The position numbers were made by a program, and so were the translations under genes. From Parerythrobacter_A sp963838735 (GTDB lineage Bacteria > Pseudomonadota > Alphaproteobacteria > Sphingomonadales > Sphingomonadaceae): DNA of 64,000 nucleotides. The notes under the pieces were generated by a model. That model made no database searches and was not told the DNA's origin. It was given only the letters and a program-made list of their open reading frames with translations. Shown here piece after piece: positions 44,486 to 54,283 of the stretch; position 1 is the stretch's first letter; every line of letters begins with the position of its first letter. The stretch is from the NCBI GenBank assembly GCA_963838735.1, contig CAWISG010000003.1, positions 310,001-374,000 of the forward strand, read 5' to 3'.

Positions 44486-45283
44486 TTGTCTAAATATAAC
44501 TATTGTGCTAAACGGCCAGCCAACCTGTCTCAAGTCCCAGAGCCGGGGGACAGGAGGTGCGACCTGGAGACGTTGCTGGCCATACAGCAATTGATCGAAG
44601 AGGAAGACGATGTCGCCGTAGCGCTGGACATCGTGCGCAAGCGTGCGCGACAGCTCGGTTTCATCCGCTGCAGCTATCATTTCACGCCCGTATTCGACGG
44701 CCCCACATCGCCCCGCACCACGATCTATGCCGATGGATTTCCCGAAGCATGGCTGGCGCTGTACGATGATCCGGACTTTCGCAAATACGACCCTATTCCC
44801 ATTGCAACGTTCGAGCTTGGCACGATGCTGTTCTGGAAGGATGCGCTCGCCAATCTCGAAGGACAGCCTGACGCAGCGGCCTATGCGAAGCTGATGGCCG
44901 AACATGGCATCGAGCATGGCTTCGGCGTCCCGCTATACGGTCCGCACAGCCGCAACGGCTATGCCAGCTTCGACTTCGGCCGACCGGCAACGCGCGACGA
45001 TAGAATAGCCATCCTGCGGATAAGGCTGTTGAGCCAGATCGCACACCAGCGGGCCTGCGTCCTCCTCGACCGGGAGAAAGACAAGCCCGTTCTCTCGAAC
45101 CGCGAGACCGAAGTGCTGCACTGGATGGCTGCGGGGAAATCGGCGACTGATATCGGCACCATCCTCGATATCTCGCCGGAAACGGTGCGGACCTATACGC
45201 AGCGGGTCTATGCCAAGCTGAACGCGGCGGATCGCGTCGGTGCGGTAGTCAAGGCGCTGAAACTGGGGCTGATTTCCGGCTGA
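44486..45283 (+). CDS. LuxR family regulator with autoinducer-binding domain (LuxR solo)
   Basis: The N-terminal domain has the autoinducer-binding pattern (YDDPDFRKYDPIP, MLFWKDALA and GFGVPLYGP hold the usual Tyr, Asp-Pro, Trp and Gly positions). The C-terminal LuxR HTH is LSNRETEVLHWMAAGKSATDIG followed by SPETVRTYTQRVYAKL. No luxI gene is in the window, so it appears to be an orphan receptor. The start is unsure: TTG at 44486 has GAGG nine bases upstream, while a perfect AGGAGG at 44552-44557 sits six bases before a CTG at 44564 where family-like sequence (LETLLAIQQL) begins. It converges on rodA. Confidence 0.86.
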   Translation: MSKYNYCAKRPANLSQVPEPGDRRCDLETLLAIQQLIEEEDDVAVALDIVRKRARQLGFIRCSYHFTPVFDGPTSPRTTIYADGFPEAWLALYDDPDFRKYDPIPIATFELGTMLFWKDALANLEGQPDAAAYAKLMAEHGIEHGFGVPLYGPHSRNGYASFDFGRPATRDDRIAILRIRLLSQIAHQRACVLLDREKDKPVLSNRETEVLHWMAAGKSATDIGTILDISPETVRTYTQRVYAKLNAADRVGAVVKALKLGLISG

Positions 45284-45292
45284 AGCGTAGCC

Positions 45293-46408
45293 CTAGCGCA
45301 GGCCGCCGGGCCGTTTGTCCCGGTTCCACCGGTTCACCATCATTAGCGTGCCGATACAGATCATGTTGGTCATCATCGACGACCCGCCGTGGCTCATGAA
45401 GGGCAAGGGTATGCCCACCACCGGCGCAAGACCCATGACCATCATCAGATTGATTGCGACGTAGAAGAAGATCGTCGCCACCATACCCATGGCGAGCAGA
45501 CGGGAAAAACGGTCCTGCGATTCCCGCGCCACCTTCAGACCCCAGCGCAGCACCAGCCCGAACATCGCCAGCACGAAGATTCCGCCCAATAAGCCCCATT
45601 CCTCCGCCATAGTCGCAAACACGAAATCGGTATGGGGTTCGGGCAGGTAGTTGAGGTGGCTTTGCGAGCCTTCGTTGAAGCCTTTACCCGATAGCCCGCC
45701 CGACCCGATGGCAATCTTGGACTGCGTGATGTGATAGCCCGACCCCAACGGGTCGCTTTCAGGGTCGAGGAAGGTCGTAACCCTGCGCTGCTGATATTCC
45801 TTCAGCGCGAAGAAATAGGCGAGCGGCACCGCTATACCCGCCGCAACGCCGCCTGCCACAAACCAGCGCAGCGGCAACCCTGCCAGGAACATGATGACCA
45901 CCCCGCCAAACGCGATGGCGAGCGAGGTACCCAGGTCCGGTTGCAGCAGGACCAGTGCCATCGGCAGTCCGATCAGTCCCACTGCCGGAACCACCGCTCG
46001 CCATGAACCGATAAGGCCGGATGGCAAGGAATGATAGAAACTGGCTAGTACCAGCACGAGGGTCGGCTTCATCAGTTCGCTTGGCTGAATGCGGATGGGT
46101 CCAGCTTCCAGCCAGCGCTGGCTGCCGCCGCCCATCGCGCCAAGCGCTTCCACCCCGACCAGCATAACGAGCACAATACCGTACACCGGATAGGCCATCA
46201 CCTGCACGACGCGCTTGTCGAAAAAAACCAGCACGGCGGCCATCACAAGGAACACCGCAAAGCGGACGATATGCGAGCTGGCAAAGGGTTGCAGGCTCCC
46301 GCCAGCCGCGGAAAACAGCACTGCGCCACCGAACAGCACGAGCAAGATCAGCGGAATCAGCATGCCCCACGGTTGACGGGCGATGGGAGCGGGGATGGCG
46401 AGCATCAT
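45293..46408 (-). CDS. rodA: rod shape-determining protein RodA (SEDS glycosyltransferase)
   Basis: RodA polymerises lipid II in the lateral wall together with PBP2. The 371-residue membrane protein has about ten segments and the SEDS signatures LQPDLGTSLAIAFGGVVI and EEWGLLGGIFVLAMFG, and the end VGIPLPFMSHGGSSMMTNM. It overlaps the end of mrdA (ATGA) and ends the mreB-mreC-mreD-mrdA-rodA operon. Confidence 0.96.
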   Translation of the reverse strand: MMLAIPAPIARQPWGMLIPLILLVLFGGAVLFSAAGGSLQPFASSHIVRFAVFLVMAAVLVFFDKRVVQVMAYPVYGIVLVMLVGVEALGAMGGGSQRWLEAGPIRIQPSELMKPTLVLVLASFYHSLPSGLIGSWRAVVPAVGLIGLPMALVLLQPDLGTSLAIAFGGVVIMFLAGLPLRWFVAGGVAAGIAVPLAYFFALKEYQQRRVTTFLDPESDPLGSGYHITQSKIAIGSGGLSGKGFNEGSQSHLNYLPEPHTDFVFATMAEEWGLLGGIFVLAMFGLVLRWGLKVARESQDRFSRLLAMGMVATIFFYVAINLMMVMGLAPVVGIPLPFMSHGGSSMMTNMICIGTLMMVNRWNRDKRPGGLR

Positions 46409-48510
46409 TCCGGTGCACCAGTGGTGCTTGTTACCGGGCCAGGCCGTGCGCTATCGATTGCCGAGGAATCGACATTGGTGGATCGGTTGACGGCCGCGTC
46501 GCGCGCTGCGACTTCGGCCCGCATGGCCTCGATCCGCGCTTCAGCATCGACGCGCGCGAATATCTCTTCCTCGCGCTCCGGCACGGGCGGCGCGTCCTCG
46601 CCCGCTTCTGCAGCATAGGCTGCGTATTTGCGCGCAAGCCGTTCCTTCGCCGTGCCGCCCCAGCCTTTTTCCAGCGCATTCAGCGCATCGAGGCCCTTTT
46701 GCGGATCGAACAGATAGGTCGTGACATCGCGCGCGATGGGATAGGCCGCGCCCGAACCGCCACCATGCTCGATCACCACCGCACCTGCATATTTCGGTTT
46801 GTCGAACGGCGCGTAGAAAATGAACAGGCCGTGGTCGCGGTATTTCCACGGCCCGGTGCGACCGTCGGAAATGTTGAGGGACACCACCTGCGCCGTGCCG
46901 GTCTTGCCGGCGATCTTGATGTCCTCGAACGGCAAGGCACCGCGCCTGGCCGTACCGGGGCCATTGACCACATCGCTCATCGCCTGCCGGATGAAGTTCT
47001 TCTGTTCTTCGGGAAAGCCGAACGGTTCGAAAGGCGGAATAACAGGCTTGCGCACCAAGCGCGGCATGACCTGTTCACCTGTCGCGATACGGGCCGACAT
47101 TACAGCCAATTGCAATGGGTTGGACAGCATATATCCCTGCCCGATGGTGGCATTGACCGTGTCGAACGCCTGCCACGGACGGTCGTATTTGCGCATCTTC
47201 CATTCCGGATCGGGCACGGTGCCATAGAACTGGCTGGTGACCGGCAGCGGAAATTCCTGACCCATGCCGCACCGGCGCGCCATGATCGAAATGGGGTCTA
47301 TTCCCGTGCGCTGCGCCATCGCATAGAAATACACATCGCAGCTCTGGTAAATCGCCTTTGCCATGTTCGTCGCGCCATGCCCGCGCCGGTTCCAGCAGCG
47401 AAAAACACGATTGCCAACGCGCAATCCGCCACCACAGAACACCGTTTCTTCCGGGTCGATATTCTCTTTCAACAGCGCCATGCCGACCATCGGCTTGACC
47501 GTGGAGCCGGGCGGATAAAGTCCCTTCAGCACCTTGTTGCGCAGGGGCACGCGCTCGTCGTCGCGCAGCATGCCGTATTCGACGCGCCCGATGCCGTCGG
47601 AAAAGCTGTTGGGATCGAAGCTGGGCATGGAGGCCATGCACAGGAGGTCGCCGGTATCGCAATCCATGACCACGACGGACCCTGATTCCAGCCCGATACG
47701 GCGTGCCGCATAGTCCTGCAATGGCCCGTCAATGGTCAGATTGACGGCTTTGCCCTGGACATCCTGCCGCGTGTCCAGATCGCGCACGATGCGGCCCGAT
47801 GCGGTCACTTCCACCCTGCGCGCGCCCGGTACGCCGCGAAGGGTCTGCTCGAACTGCTTTTCCAGCCCGTCCTTGCCGATCTTGTAGCCCGGCGTAATAA
47901 GGATGGGATTGCGGTCCTCCTCATATTCCTCTGCCGAAGCGGGACCGACATAGCCGATCAGGTGCCCGACGCTGGGACCGGTAGGGTAATAGCGGGAAAA
48001 ACCGCGCTGCGGCACCACGCCGGGCATTTCCGGCAAGCGCACGCTAAGTGCGGCGAATTGGTCGAAGGTCAGGCCCGTCGCCACCTCAATGGGTGCAAAG
48101 CCGCGCCGCGTTTTCGCGTTGTCTTTAAGGTCCGCGATGCGGGCGGCATTCAGGTCCAGCAATTTGCCCAGCTGGTCGATCGTCCCGTCCGTATCGGGCA
48201 TGCGTTCAGGAATGATATCGACGCGAAAATCGGCGCGGTTCGATGCGAGCGGCGCGCCATTGCGGTCCAGCAGCCAGCCACGGCGGGGCGGAATCAACGA
48301 CAGGTTGACCCGGTTGCTCTCCGCCTCGGTTTCGTATTTCTCGTTCTCCGCAATCGCGATGTATCCCATCCGGACCGCCAGCAACGTGCCCAGGGTGGCG
48401 CCAGCGGCGGAAATAACGAAACTGCGCCGGTCGAACCGGTTCTGCAATATCGACGGACTGATGAGCTGGCGCGCGCCTGCCGGTTTGCGCCGTCGCAACC
48501 TGACCATCAC
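46405..48510 (-). CDS. mrdA: penicillin-binding protein 2
   Basis: PBP2 is the elongasome transpeptidase. It has an N-terminal membrane anchor (FVISAAGATLGTLLAVRMGY), a dimerisation domain (PPRRGWLLDRNGAPLASNR), and the transpeptidase domain with the nucleophile motif YPPGSTVKPMVGMA (SxxK), YQSCDVYFY (SxN-like) and GKTGTAQV (KTG). At 701 residues it is longer than E. coli PBP2 because of a C-terminal acidic, Ala/Glu-rich tail of about 80 residues. It overlaps both mreD and rodA by ATGA. Confidence 0.96.
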   Translation of the reverse strand: MMVRLRRRKPAGARQLISPSILQNRFDRRSFVISAAGATLGTLLAVRMGYIAIAENEKYETEAESNRVNLSLIPPRRGWLLDRNGAPLASNRADFRVDIIPERMPDTDGTIDQLGKLLDLNAARIADLKDNAKTRRGFAPIEVATGLTFDQFAALSVRLPEMPGVVPQRGFSRYYPTGPSVGHLIGYVGPASAEEYEEDRNPILITPGYKIGKDGLEKQFEQTLRGVPGARRVEVTASGRIVRDLDTRQDVQGKAVNLTIDGPLQDYAARRIGLESGSVVVMDCDTGDLLCMASMPSFDPNSFSDGIGRVEYGMLRDDERVPLRNKVLKGLYPPGSTVKPMVGMALLKENIDPEETVFCGGGLRVGNRVFRCWNRRGHGATNMAKAIYQSCDVYFYAMAQRTGIDPISIMARRCGMGQEFPLPVTSQFYGTVPDPEWKMRKYDRPWQAFDTVNATIGQGYMLSNPLQLAVMSARIATGEQVMPRLVRKPVIPPFEPFGFPEEQKNFIRQAMSDVVNGPGTARRGALPFEDIKIAGKTGTAQVVSLNISDGRTGPWKYRDHGLFIFYAPFDKPKYAGAVVIEHGGGSGAAYPIARDVTTYLFDPQKGLDALNALEKGWGGTAKERLARKYAAYAAEAGEDAPPVPEREEEIFARVDAEARIEAMRAEVAARDAAVNRSTNVDSSAIDSARPGPVTSTTGAPE

Positions 48511-49067
48511 CCGATCTTCCTGAACCGCATCAGGCGCAGCCGGTCGATCCGCGCAACACCGCGCGCGATAATGGGGAACAGCACGATGGACAGCGTGACC
48601 TGCGGGGCAAGCGCCAGCAGGCCGGGAAGACCCGGGGCTCCGCCAGACAGCAATGCTGCGACGACGATATAGGCTGCCACGAACAGACCGACCGTTAGCC
48701 AGTCCTGCACGAAATTACGCCACGGAAAACGGGTTTCGATCACATCCATCGCTATCATCGCAAGAGACCATAGCACGATAGCGCATCCGAATGGCTGACC
48801 GCTGAACATATCGTCGAACAGGCCCAGTGGAAATCCTATCCAGACGGGGAAGATGCCGGGCCGCACCACCCGCCACGCCATCAGGATTATAAAACCCAGC
48901 GGCGGAATGAAGGGCAGGGCGCTGGCGATGAATAGCCCCGGCAACAGCGAGCCGAGCATGATGCTGGCGATGGGCAGGATGAAAACGAGTACGCTCGAAT
49001 GCGTGCGGTCGATACGGCTACCATATGCATCGCTGCGCGATTTCGGATCGACCTGCTCCATGGCCAT
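48507..49067 (-). CDS. mreD: rod shape-determining protein MreD
   Basis: A 186-residue inner-membrane protein with five or six hydrophobic segments, including FILPIASIMLGSLLPGLFIA and FPVWIGFPLGLFDDMFSGQPFG (the FDD motif is typical of MreD). It links MreBC to the wall synthases. Its identity is supported mostly by position between mreC (6 bp away) and mrdA (overlap). The extreme C-terminus is basic. Confidence 0.9.
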   Translation of the reverse strand: MAMEQVDPKSRSDAYGSRIDRTHSSVLVFILPIASIMLGSLLPGLFIASALPFIPPLGFIILMAWRVVRPGIFPVWIGFPLGLFDDMFSGQPFGCAIVLWSLAMIAMDVIETRFPWRNFVQDWLTVGLFVAAYIVVAALLSGGAPGLPGLLALAPQVTLSIVLFPIIARGVARIDRLRLMRFRKIG

Positions 49068-49073
49068 CGCGCG

Positions 49074-50021
49074 CTACTCGCCAGTATCGTTGAAAGCGTT
49101 GTCGGCGGCGTCGCCGGTCGTATCGGCTTCGGCCAAAGGTTCGTCCGCAGGCTGCGCGGCAGCGTTCACGGCGGGAAGCTGCGCGACCGGCTCGATGGTG
49201 ACGATGCCCGCGGAGGACGGATCGGTGATCGGGCGGGCAAGGCCACCATCGTCGGTAAGCTCGCTGATGATGGCAACCGCAATCCCGGGTGCGTAATATC
49301 CGCCTGCGCCGCTGGTCACCACAACATCGCCGACTTTAAGCGGATTTATTCCCAGATTGACGAGGCGGACCTGGATCCGGCCGTCACCGCGCCCTTCGGC
49401 CAGGGCGACCGCATCGCGCTTCGCATCGGCGAGGCGGACCGGCAGCACGCTCTGGCTGTCGGTAATCAACAGGATGCGCGATGTGGTGCGCCCGACTTCG
49501 AGCACACGCCCGATGACACCGCGCGCATTGCGGACGGGCATCCCGGGCACCAGCCCGTCGGCGGTTCCCGCACCGACATAGCCGAAACGCCGGCTGCTGG
49601 CGGACGTAGAGGCGATAAGCCGGGAAACGGCGACCGGCGCGACATCGGCACTCGATAGCCCGAGCAAACCCTTGAGGCGCGCGTTCTCCGATTTTACCGC
49701 TTCCGCTTCGGCGAGGCGAATGCGCGCCAGATCGACTTCCTCGCGCAGCTTCGCATTCTTCGCCCCTGCGCGCAGGTAACCATTAACACTGTTGATGAAA
49801 TTGCGCCCGCCTTCGCGCGCGCTTGCGCCTGCTTCGCCCACGGGGGACACCACGTCGGCGGCCGTGGATCGCAGCCCGCTGAAGGTGCTTGGCTGGACCA
49901 GCGACGCGACAAGCAGGACCACGCCGATAAGCGCGCCGATTGCGGCCAGCACATAGCCGGTGAAAATAGAATACTGGACCCGGCGCGCGTAGCTGGAGCG
50001 CCGGGAGGAAAACGGCGCCAT
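49074..50021 (-). CDS. mreC: rod shape-determining protein MreC
   Basis: MreC is a bitopic periplasmic scaffold that activates the RodA-PBP2 pair. The 315-residue protein has one N-terminal membrane segment (VLAAIGALIGVVLLVASLV), a coiled coil (LREEVDLARIRLAEAEAVKSENARLKGL) and the beta domains with NARGVIGRVLEVG and VVTSGAGGYYAPGI. The acidic tail ends in DNAFNDTGE. It is 19 bp downstream of mreB. Confidence 0.95.
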   Translation of the reverse strand: MAPFSSRRSSYARRVQYSIFTGYVLAAIGALIGVVLLVASLVQPSTFSGLRSTAADVVSPVGEAGASAREGGRNFINSVNGYLRAGAKNAKLREEVDLARIRLAEAEAVKSENARLKGLLGLSSADVAPVAVSRLIASTSASSRRFGYVGAGTADGLVPGMPVRNARGVIGRVLEVGRTTSRILLITDSQSVLPVRLADAKRDAVALAEGRGDGRIQVRLVNLGINPLKVGDVVVTSGAGGYYAPGIAVAIISELTDDGGLARPITDPSSAGIVTIEPVAQLPAVNAAAQPADEPLAEADTTGDAADNAFNDTGE

Positions 50022-50040
50022 GTCGAGCCCCCTTTCGCGT

Positions 50041-51084
50041 TCAGGCAGTCATCAGGACGCCGCGATAGACCGGATCTTCCATAGCGCGCCCCGTGCCGAC
50101 CGCCACGCAGGACAGCGGGTCTTCCGCAATCGTGACCGGCAGGCCGGTTTCTTCGCGCAGGTGGACGTCGAGACCCGCGATCAGCGCGCCGCCCCCCGTC
50201 AACACGATCCCCTGATCGACGATATCGGCGGCCAGTTCGGGCGCGGTGTTCTCCAGCGCGATCCGCACGCCTTCCACGATGGCCCCGATGGGTTCCGCCA
50301 GCGCTTCGGCGATGTGCGCCTGGTTAATCGTGATTTCCTTGGGCACGCCATTCACAAGGTCGCGGCCCTTCAGGGTGATGGTTTCGCCCACGCCGTCTTC
50401 GGGAATGGTGGCGATGCCGTAATCCTTCTTAATCCGTTCCGCCGTGGACTCACCGATCAGCAGATTGTGGTGGCGGCGCACATAGGAAACGATGGCTTCG
50501 TCCATCTTGTCGCCGCCGGTGCGCACCGACGTTGTGTAGGCCAGCCCGCGCAGCGACAGCACGGCAACTTCGGTCGTGCCGCCGCCGATATCGACCACCA
50601 TCGAACCCACCGGCTCTGTCACCGGCATATCGGCGCCGATTGCGGCCGCCATAGGTTCCAGAATGAGATAGACCGCCTTCGCGCCCGCATTGCTGGCCGC
50701 GTCGCGGATGGCGCGGCGTTCCACGCTGGTCGATCCGCTGGGCACGCAGATCGTGATTTCGGGGAAACTGAACAGCGTATTGCGGCCATTCACCTTCTTG
50801 ATGAAATACTCGATCATCTTCTCGGCTATTTCGATATCGGCGATGACACCGTCCCGCAAAGGACGGATCGCCTCGATGTTGTCGGGCGTCTTGCCCATCA
50901 TCATCTTCGCCTCGTCGCCCACGGCCTTCACCCGCTTCATGCCCTCGATCGTTTCCATCGCGACCACCGACGGTTCGTTCAGGATGATGCCTTCGCCCGG
51001 AACATAGACCAGCGTGTTGGCCGTTCCCAGATCGATAGCGAGGTTCTTGGACTTGAATTTGAAAAGGTTGGAAAAAAAGCTCAT
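50041..51084 (-). CDS. mreB: rod shape-determining protein MreB (bacterial actin)
   Basis: A 347-residue actin-fold ATPase that places the elongation machinery. LAIDLGTANTLVYVPGEGI (phosphate 1), MVVDIGGGTTEVAV (phosphate 2) and IVLTGGGALIAGLD (adenosine motif) are visible. The ATG at 51084 gives MSFFSNLFKFKSKN; an upstream in-frame start at 51123 is non-homologous. It is the first gene of the operon and divergent from mutL with about 200 bp between. Confidence 0.97.
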   Translation of the reverse strand: MSFFSNLFKFKSKNLAIDLGTANTLVYVPGEGIILNEPSVVAMETIEGMKRVKAVGDEAKMMMGKTPDNIEAIRPLRDGVIADIEIAEKMIEYFIKKVNGRNTLFSFPEITICVPSGSTSVERRAIRDAASNAGAKAVYLILEPMAAAIGADMPVTEPVGSMVVDIGGGTTEVAVLSLRGLAYTTSVRTGGDKMDEAIVSYVRRHHNLLIGESTAERIKKDYGIATIPEDGVGETITLKGRDLVNGVPKEITINQAHIAEALAEPIGAIVEGVRIALENTAPELAADIVDQGIVLTGGGALIAGLDVHLREETGLPVTIAEDPLSCVAVGTGRAMEDPVYRGVLMTA

Positions 51085-51280
51085 TCTGGGGGAAATTCCG
51101 TAGTGTTTGCCGGACGTTATCATGCGAACTTCGCACGATTGCTGCGCCTCTGGGATAAGATTGGCATCGCCTTACGCAATTCGGCGCGAAAACGCCAAAA
51201 GTATTATGCCCGCAATCTGCGGACAAAATGCACGGCCCACCTCGTCGGCGTGCTGCGCACGCGCTAGGCCGTTGCCTATC

Positions 51281-53067
51281 ATGCCGACCATCCGCCGCCT
51301 TCCCGAAACCCTTGTGAACCGCATCGCTGCTGGCGAAGTGGTCGAACGGCCCGCCGCCGCGCTAAAAGAACTGGTCGAAAACGCTGTCGATGCAGATGCC
51401 TCGCGCATCGTTGTGCGCTTGACCGATGGCGGCCTGACACGGATCGACATAACCGACGACGGCTGTGGCATGTCTTCGGCCGAGATGGTGCTCGCGCTGG
51501 AACGCCATGCCACGTCGAAGCTGCCCGACGAGGCGATCGAGCAGGTTGCCACGCTGGGGTTTCGCGGCGAGGCGCTGCCCTCTATCGCCAGCGTATCGCG
51601 CATGACGCTGGAAAGCCGCACGCACGACGCCGCCGATGGATGGCGCAAGGTGGTGGATCACGGCACGCTGCTGGAAGACGGCCCTGCCGCATTGCCACCT
51701 GGCACGCGCATCCGGGTGGAGCAGGTGTTCGAAAAACTGCCCGCACGGCGCAAGTTCCTGCGCACCGCACGCAGCGAATATGGCGCGGCGCTGGATGTGG
51801 TGCGTCGGCTTGCGATGGCGCGGCCCGACATTGCGTTCACGCTGGAAAAGGACGGGCGGACCGTACTGAACCTTCAGGCAGGGCAGGGCTGGCGCAGCGG
51901 GTTGCGACCATCGTCGCGCGCGAACTGGCAGACAACAGCGTGGAAATTGCGCTGGAGCGCGGCCCGATGCGGCTGCGCGGAATTGCCGGATTGCCGACCT
52001 ATAATCGCGGCGTGGCAGACCACCAGTACCTGTTCGTCAACGGACGTCCGGTGAAGGACCGCCTGCTGTCGGGTGCGGTTCGCGGAGCCTATGCCGACAT
52101 GCTGGCGCGCGACCGCCATGCGGTGCTGGCTCTGTTCCTCGACATCGTGCCCGAAGAGGTCGATGTAAACGTCCATCCGGCCAAGACCGAGGTGCGCTTC
52201 CGCGATGCGCGCGCCGTGCGGGGATTCATCGTGTCGGGCCTGCGCGAGGCACTTGCCACAGGCGACCGGCGCAGCGCGCAACCGCCCGATGCCGCCGCCA
52301 TGCGCCGCTGGGAAGCGGAACCGGAAACGCCGGCGGCGCTACGCTCCATGTTCGACCCGACGCCGCAACCGGCGGAAGCCACGCGCCTCGCTGATAATGG
52401 TGCGGTCTGGCGTGGCGCCGATCCCGTTCGGTCCGACGCGCCGATGGGGCGGGCGGAGGAAGCGGAACAGCAGCCAGTCGCGGACTTTCCGCTCGGTATC
52501 GCGCGCGGGCAAGTCGCCAACACCTATGTCGTGGCCGAGGCTGCCGACGGGCTGGTGCTGGTGGACCAGCATGCCGCGCATGAACGGCTGACCCTGGAAC
52601 GCCTCCGAGCGGGCGGGGCGGGGGAAGCGGTTAAACGCAGCCAGCCCTTGCTGATCCCCGAAGTGGTCGAGATGGGCGAGGCTGATTGCGACAGGCTGGA
52701 AAGCGCAGCGAACAAGCTGAGCGAGCTGGGGCTGCTGCTGGAACGCTTCGGCCCCGACGCGATGCTGGTGCGCGCGATGCCGCATGCGCTGAAGAACGGC
52801 GACCCGGACGCGCTGTTGCGCGACATTGCGGACGACATCGCCAAGCATGGCGAGGCGTTGTTGCTCGGCGAGAAACTCGATCTGGTACTGGCGACGATGG
52901 CCTGTCATGGATCGGTCCGGGCGGGCCGCGTCTTGTCGGTCGCCGAGATGAACGCCCTGCTACGCGACATGGAACGCACCCCGCGCTCCGGCCAATGCAA
53001 TCACGGACGCCCGACCTGGGTGAAGCTGGGCATGGCGGATGTCGAGAAGCTGTTCGGGCGGCACTGA
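51281..53067 (+). CDS. mutL: DNA mismatch repair protein MutL, frameshifted
   Basis: MutL couples MutS mismatch recognition to strand incision. The N-terminal GHKL ATPase shows ELVENAVDADAS, DDGCGMSSAEM and TLGFRGEALPSIAS. The C-terminal domain carries DQHAAHERLTLE, the DQHAx2Ex4E nicking-endonuclease motif, and QCNHGRPTWVKL, so it belongs to the MutH-independent type. The frame breaks near 51885-51900: the first part (VLNLQAGQG) continues in the next frame as LAQRVATIVARELAD. Total length modulo 3 shows one missing base. Corrected, it would be about 595 residues. Both parts are well conserved, so an error in the read sequence is likeliest; a real mutation would give a mutator. Confidence 0.93.
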
Positions 53068-53080
53068 CGCAAGGTAGCAG

Positions 53081-53530
53081 CTACCCGATAGCGCGCGTTC
53101 GAATCATCGCGTTGGTCACCATGTCCAGCACGCATACATCGTCTTGGTTGAACGTCCGACTGCGCGTTTTGAGCAGGCCCATTTCCGGGCGGCTTTTGCT
53201 GCGCCGTTTTTCCAACAGTTCGGTTTCCACCCGCAGCGTGTCGCCGGGATAGACCGGGTGCAGCCAGCGCAGGGTGTCGATGCCGGGTGAGCCGAGGCTG
53301 GCCTGCGCGCGGGTCTGCATCGTATCCACCAGCATCCGCATCGTCATCGCGCCGGTATGCCAACCACTTGCGGACAGCCTGCCGAAATGGGTCTGTCCCG
53401 CCGCCGCATCGTCGAGATGGAAAGGCTGCGGGTCATAGCGTGAGGCGAAGTCGATCACTTCTGCGCGCGTCACTTCGTACTGCCCGAAGCTGTGCGTGGC
53501 GCCGACGACCATGTCTTCGTAGTGCAGCAT
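53081..53530 (-). CDS. MaoC family hydratase-like protein
   Basis: A 149-residue hot-dog fold protein. FASRYDPQPFHLDDAAAGQT contains the hydratase motif (Asp and His positions), followed by LSASGWHTGAMTMRMLVD and WLHPVYPGDTLRVETEL. MaoC proteins hydrate enoyl-CoA; the particular substrate is unclear. The ATG at 53530 is chosen because the longer frame upstream is a shadow of the next gene. It is two bases from the glutaredoxin-MauE stop, on the same strand. Confidence 0.88.
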   Translation of the reverse strand: MLHYEDMVVGATHSFGQYEVTRAEVIDFASRYDPQPFHLDDAAAGQTHFGRLSASGWHTGAMTMRMLVDTMQTRAQASLGSPGIDTLRWLHPVYPGDTLRVETELLEKRRSKSRPEMGLLKTRSRTFNQDDVCVLDMVTNAMIRTRAIG

Positions 53531-53532
53531 CG

Positions 53533-54276
53533 CTAAAGAACCTGCCGCGCCAACATCCACAAACCCATGCCGACCATGGCTAGGTTCTCCGTCAGCGATA
53601 CGAAACCGAGCGGCACATTGGCACTGCCGCCGACGCAGGCGCATTTGATATCGCGTTTCTGGATATAGACGGCGTATATTACCGACAATGCTCCGATGGT
53701 TCCGATGACCAGCGCGATGGGGATGGAAAGCCACGGCAGCATACGTCCAGCCATCAGGATCGCGGCGGCCGCTTCCAGAAAAGGGTAGGCATAGGCATAG
53801 GGCACAAACCTGCGGGCAAGCAGGTCATAACCGATGAACATGGTGCTGAACTGTTCGACATCCTGCAATTTCAGCATGGCGAGCATTGCCATCGAAAAGG
53901 CCACGAACCATTCGGCCCCGCGAATGGTAATCAGCGCGCCGAACAGGTGCAGGCTGAGCGAGAATGCCAGACCTGCGGCAACGGCGAACACCGCGATAAC
54001 CGGCCAGTAGCCGGTCGCATCCGCATCCTTCGGTTCCGCGCCAAAGTGTTTCTTCAGTGCGTCGTATCCGCCGATGCGCTTGCCATCGATGAAGGTCTGC
54101 GGCGTCGTTGAAACATTGTGCTTCGCCTTGAAGGCATCGGTCGCGGCACGAGTTTCGAGCAGATGATCGTCAACGGCAAAGCCGTTGCGTTCCAGCAGCC
54201 ATTTCGATTTTATCCCGTACGGACAGACATGCTTTTCCATCACCATGCGGTGCAGTTGCGCAGTCTGGCGGGTCAT
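53533..54276 (-). CDS. glutaredoxin-MauE (redox membrane) fusion protein
   Basis: A 247-residue protein. Residues 1-75 form a glutaredoxin domain with the monothiol-type site C18-P-Y-G (no second Cys at the usual position) and the glutathione-site STTPQTFIDGKRIGG. Then come four membrane segments of the MauE/DoxX type (VIAVFAVAAGLAFSLSLHLF, LPWLSIPIALVIGTIGALSV), with a KRDIKCACVGGSANVPLG motif in a late loop that supplies a C-x-C pair. The fusion suggests electron transfer between a soluble thiol centre and membrane Cys residues; the target is unknown. Start at 54276, overlapping nothing, eight bases after the DUF1206 stop. Confidence 0.83.
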   Translation of the reverse strand: MTRQTAQLHRMVMEKHVCPYGIKSKWLLERNGFAVDDHLLETRAATDAFKAKHNVSTTPQTFIDGKRIGGYDALKKHFGAEPKDADATGYWPVIAVFAVAAGLAFSLSLHLFGALITIRGAEWFVAFSMAMLAMLKLQDVEQFSTMFIGYDLLARRFVPYAYAYPFLEAAAAILMAGRMLPWLSIPIALVIGTIGALSVIYAVYIQKRDIKCACVGGSANVPLGFVSLTENLAMVGMGLWMLARQVL

Positions 54277-54283
54277 ATCGGGG

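Noticed and set aside
44524..44554. lux box upstream of the LuxR gene
   Set aside because: The inverted repeat spans too many bases (half-sites 19 apart) and lies inside or after the gene start rather than near a -35.
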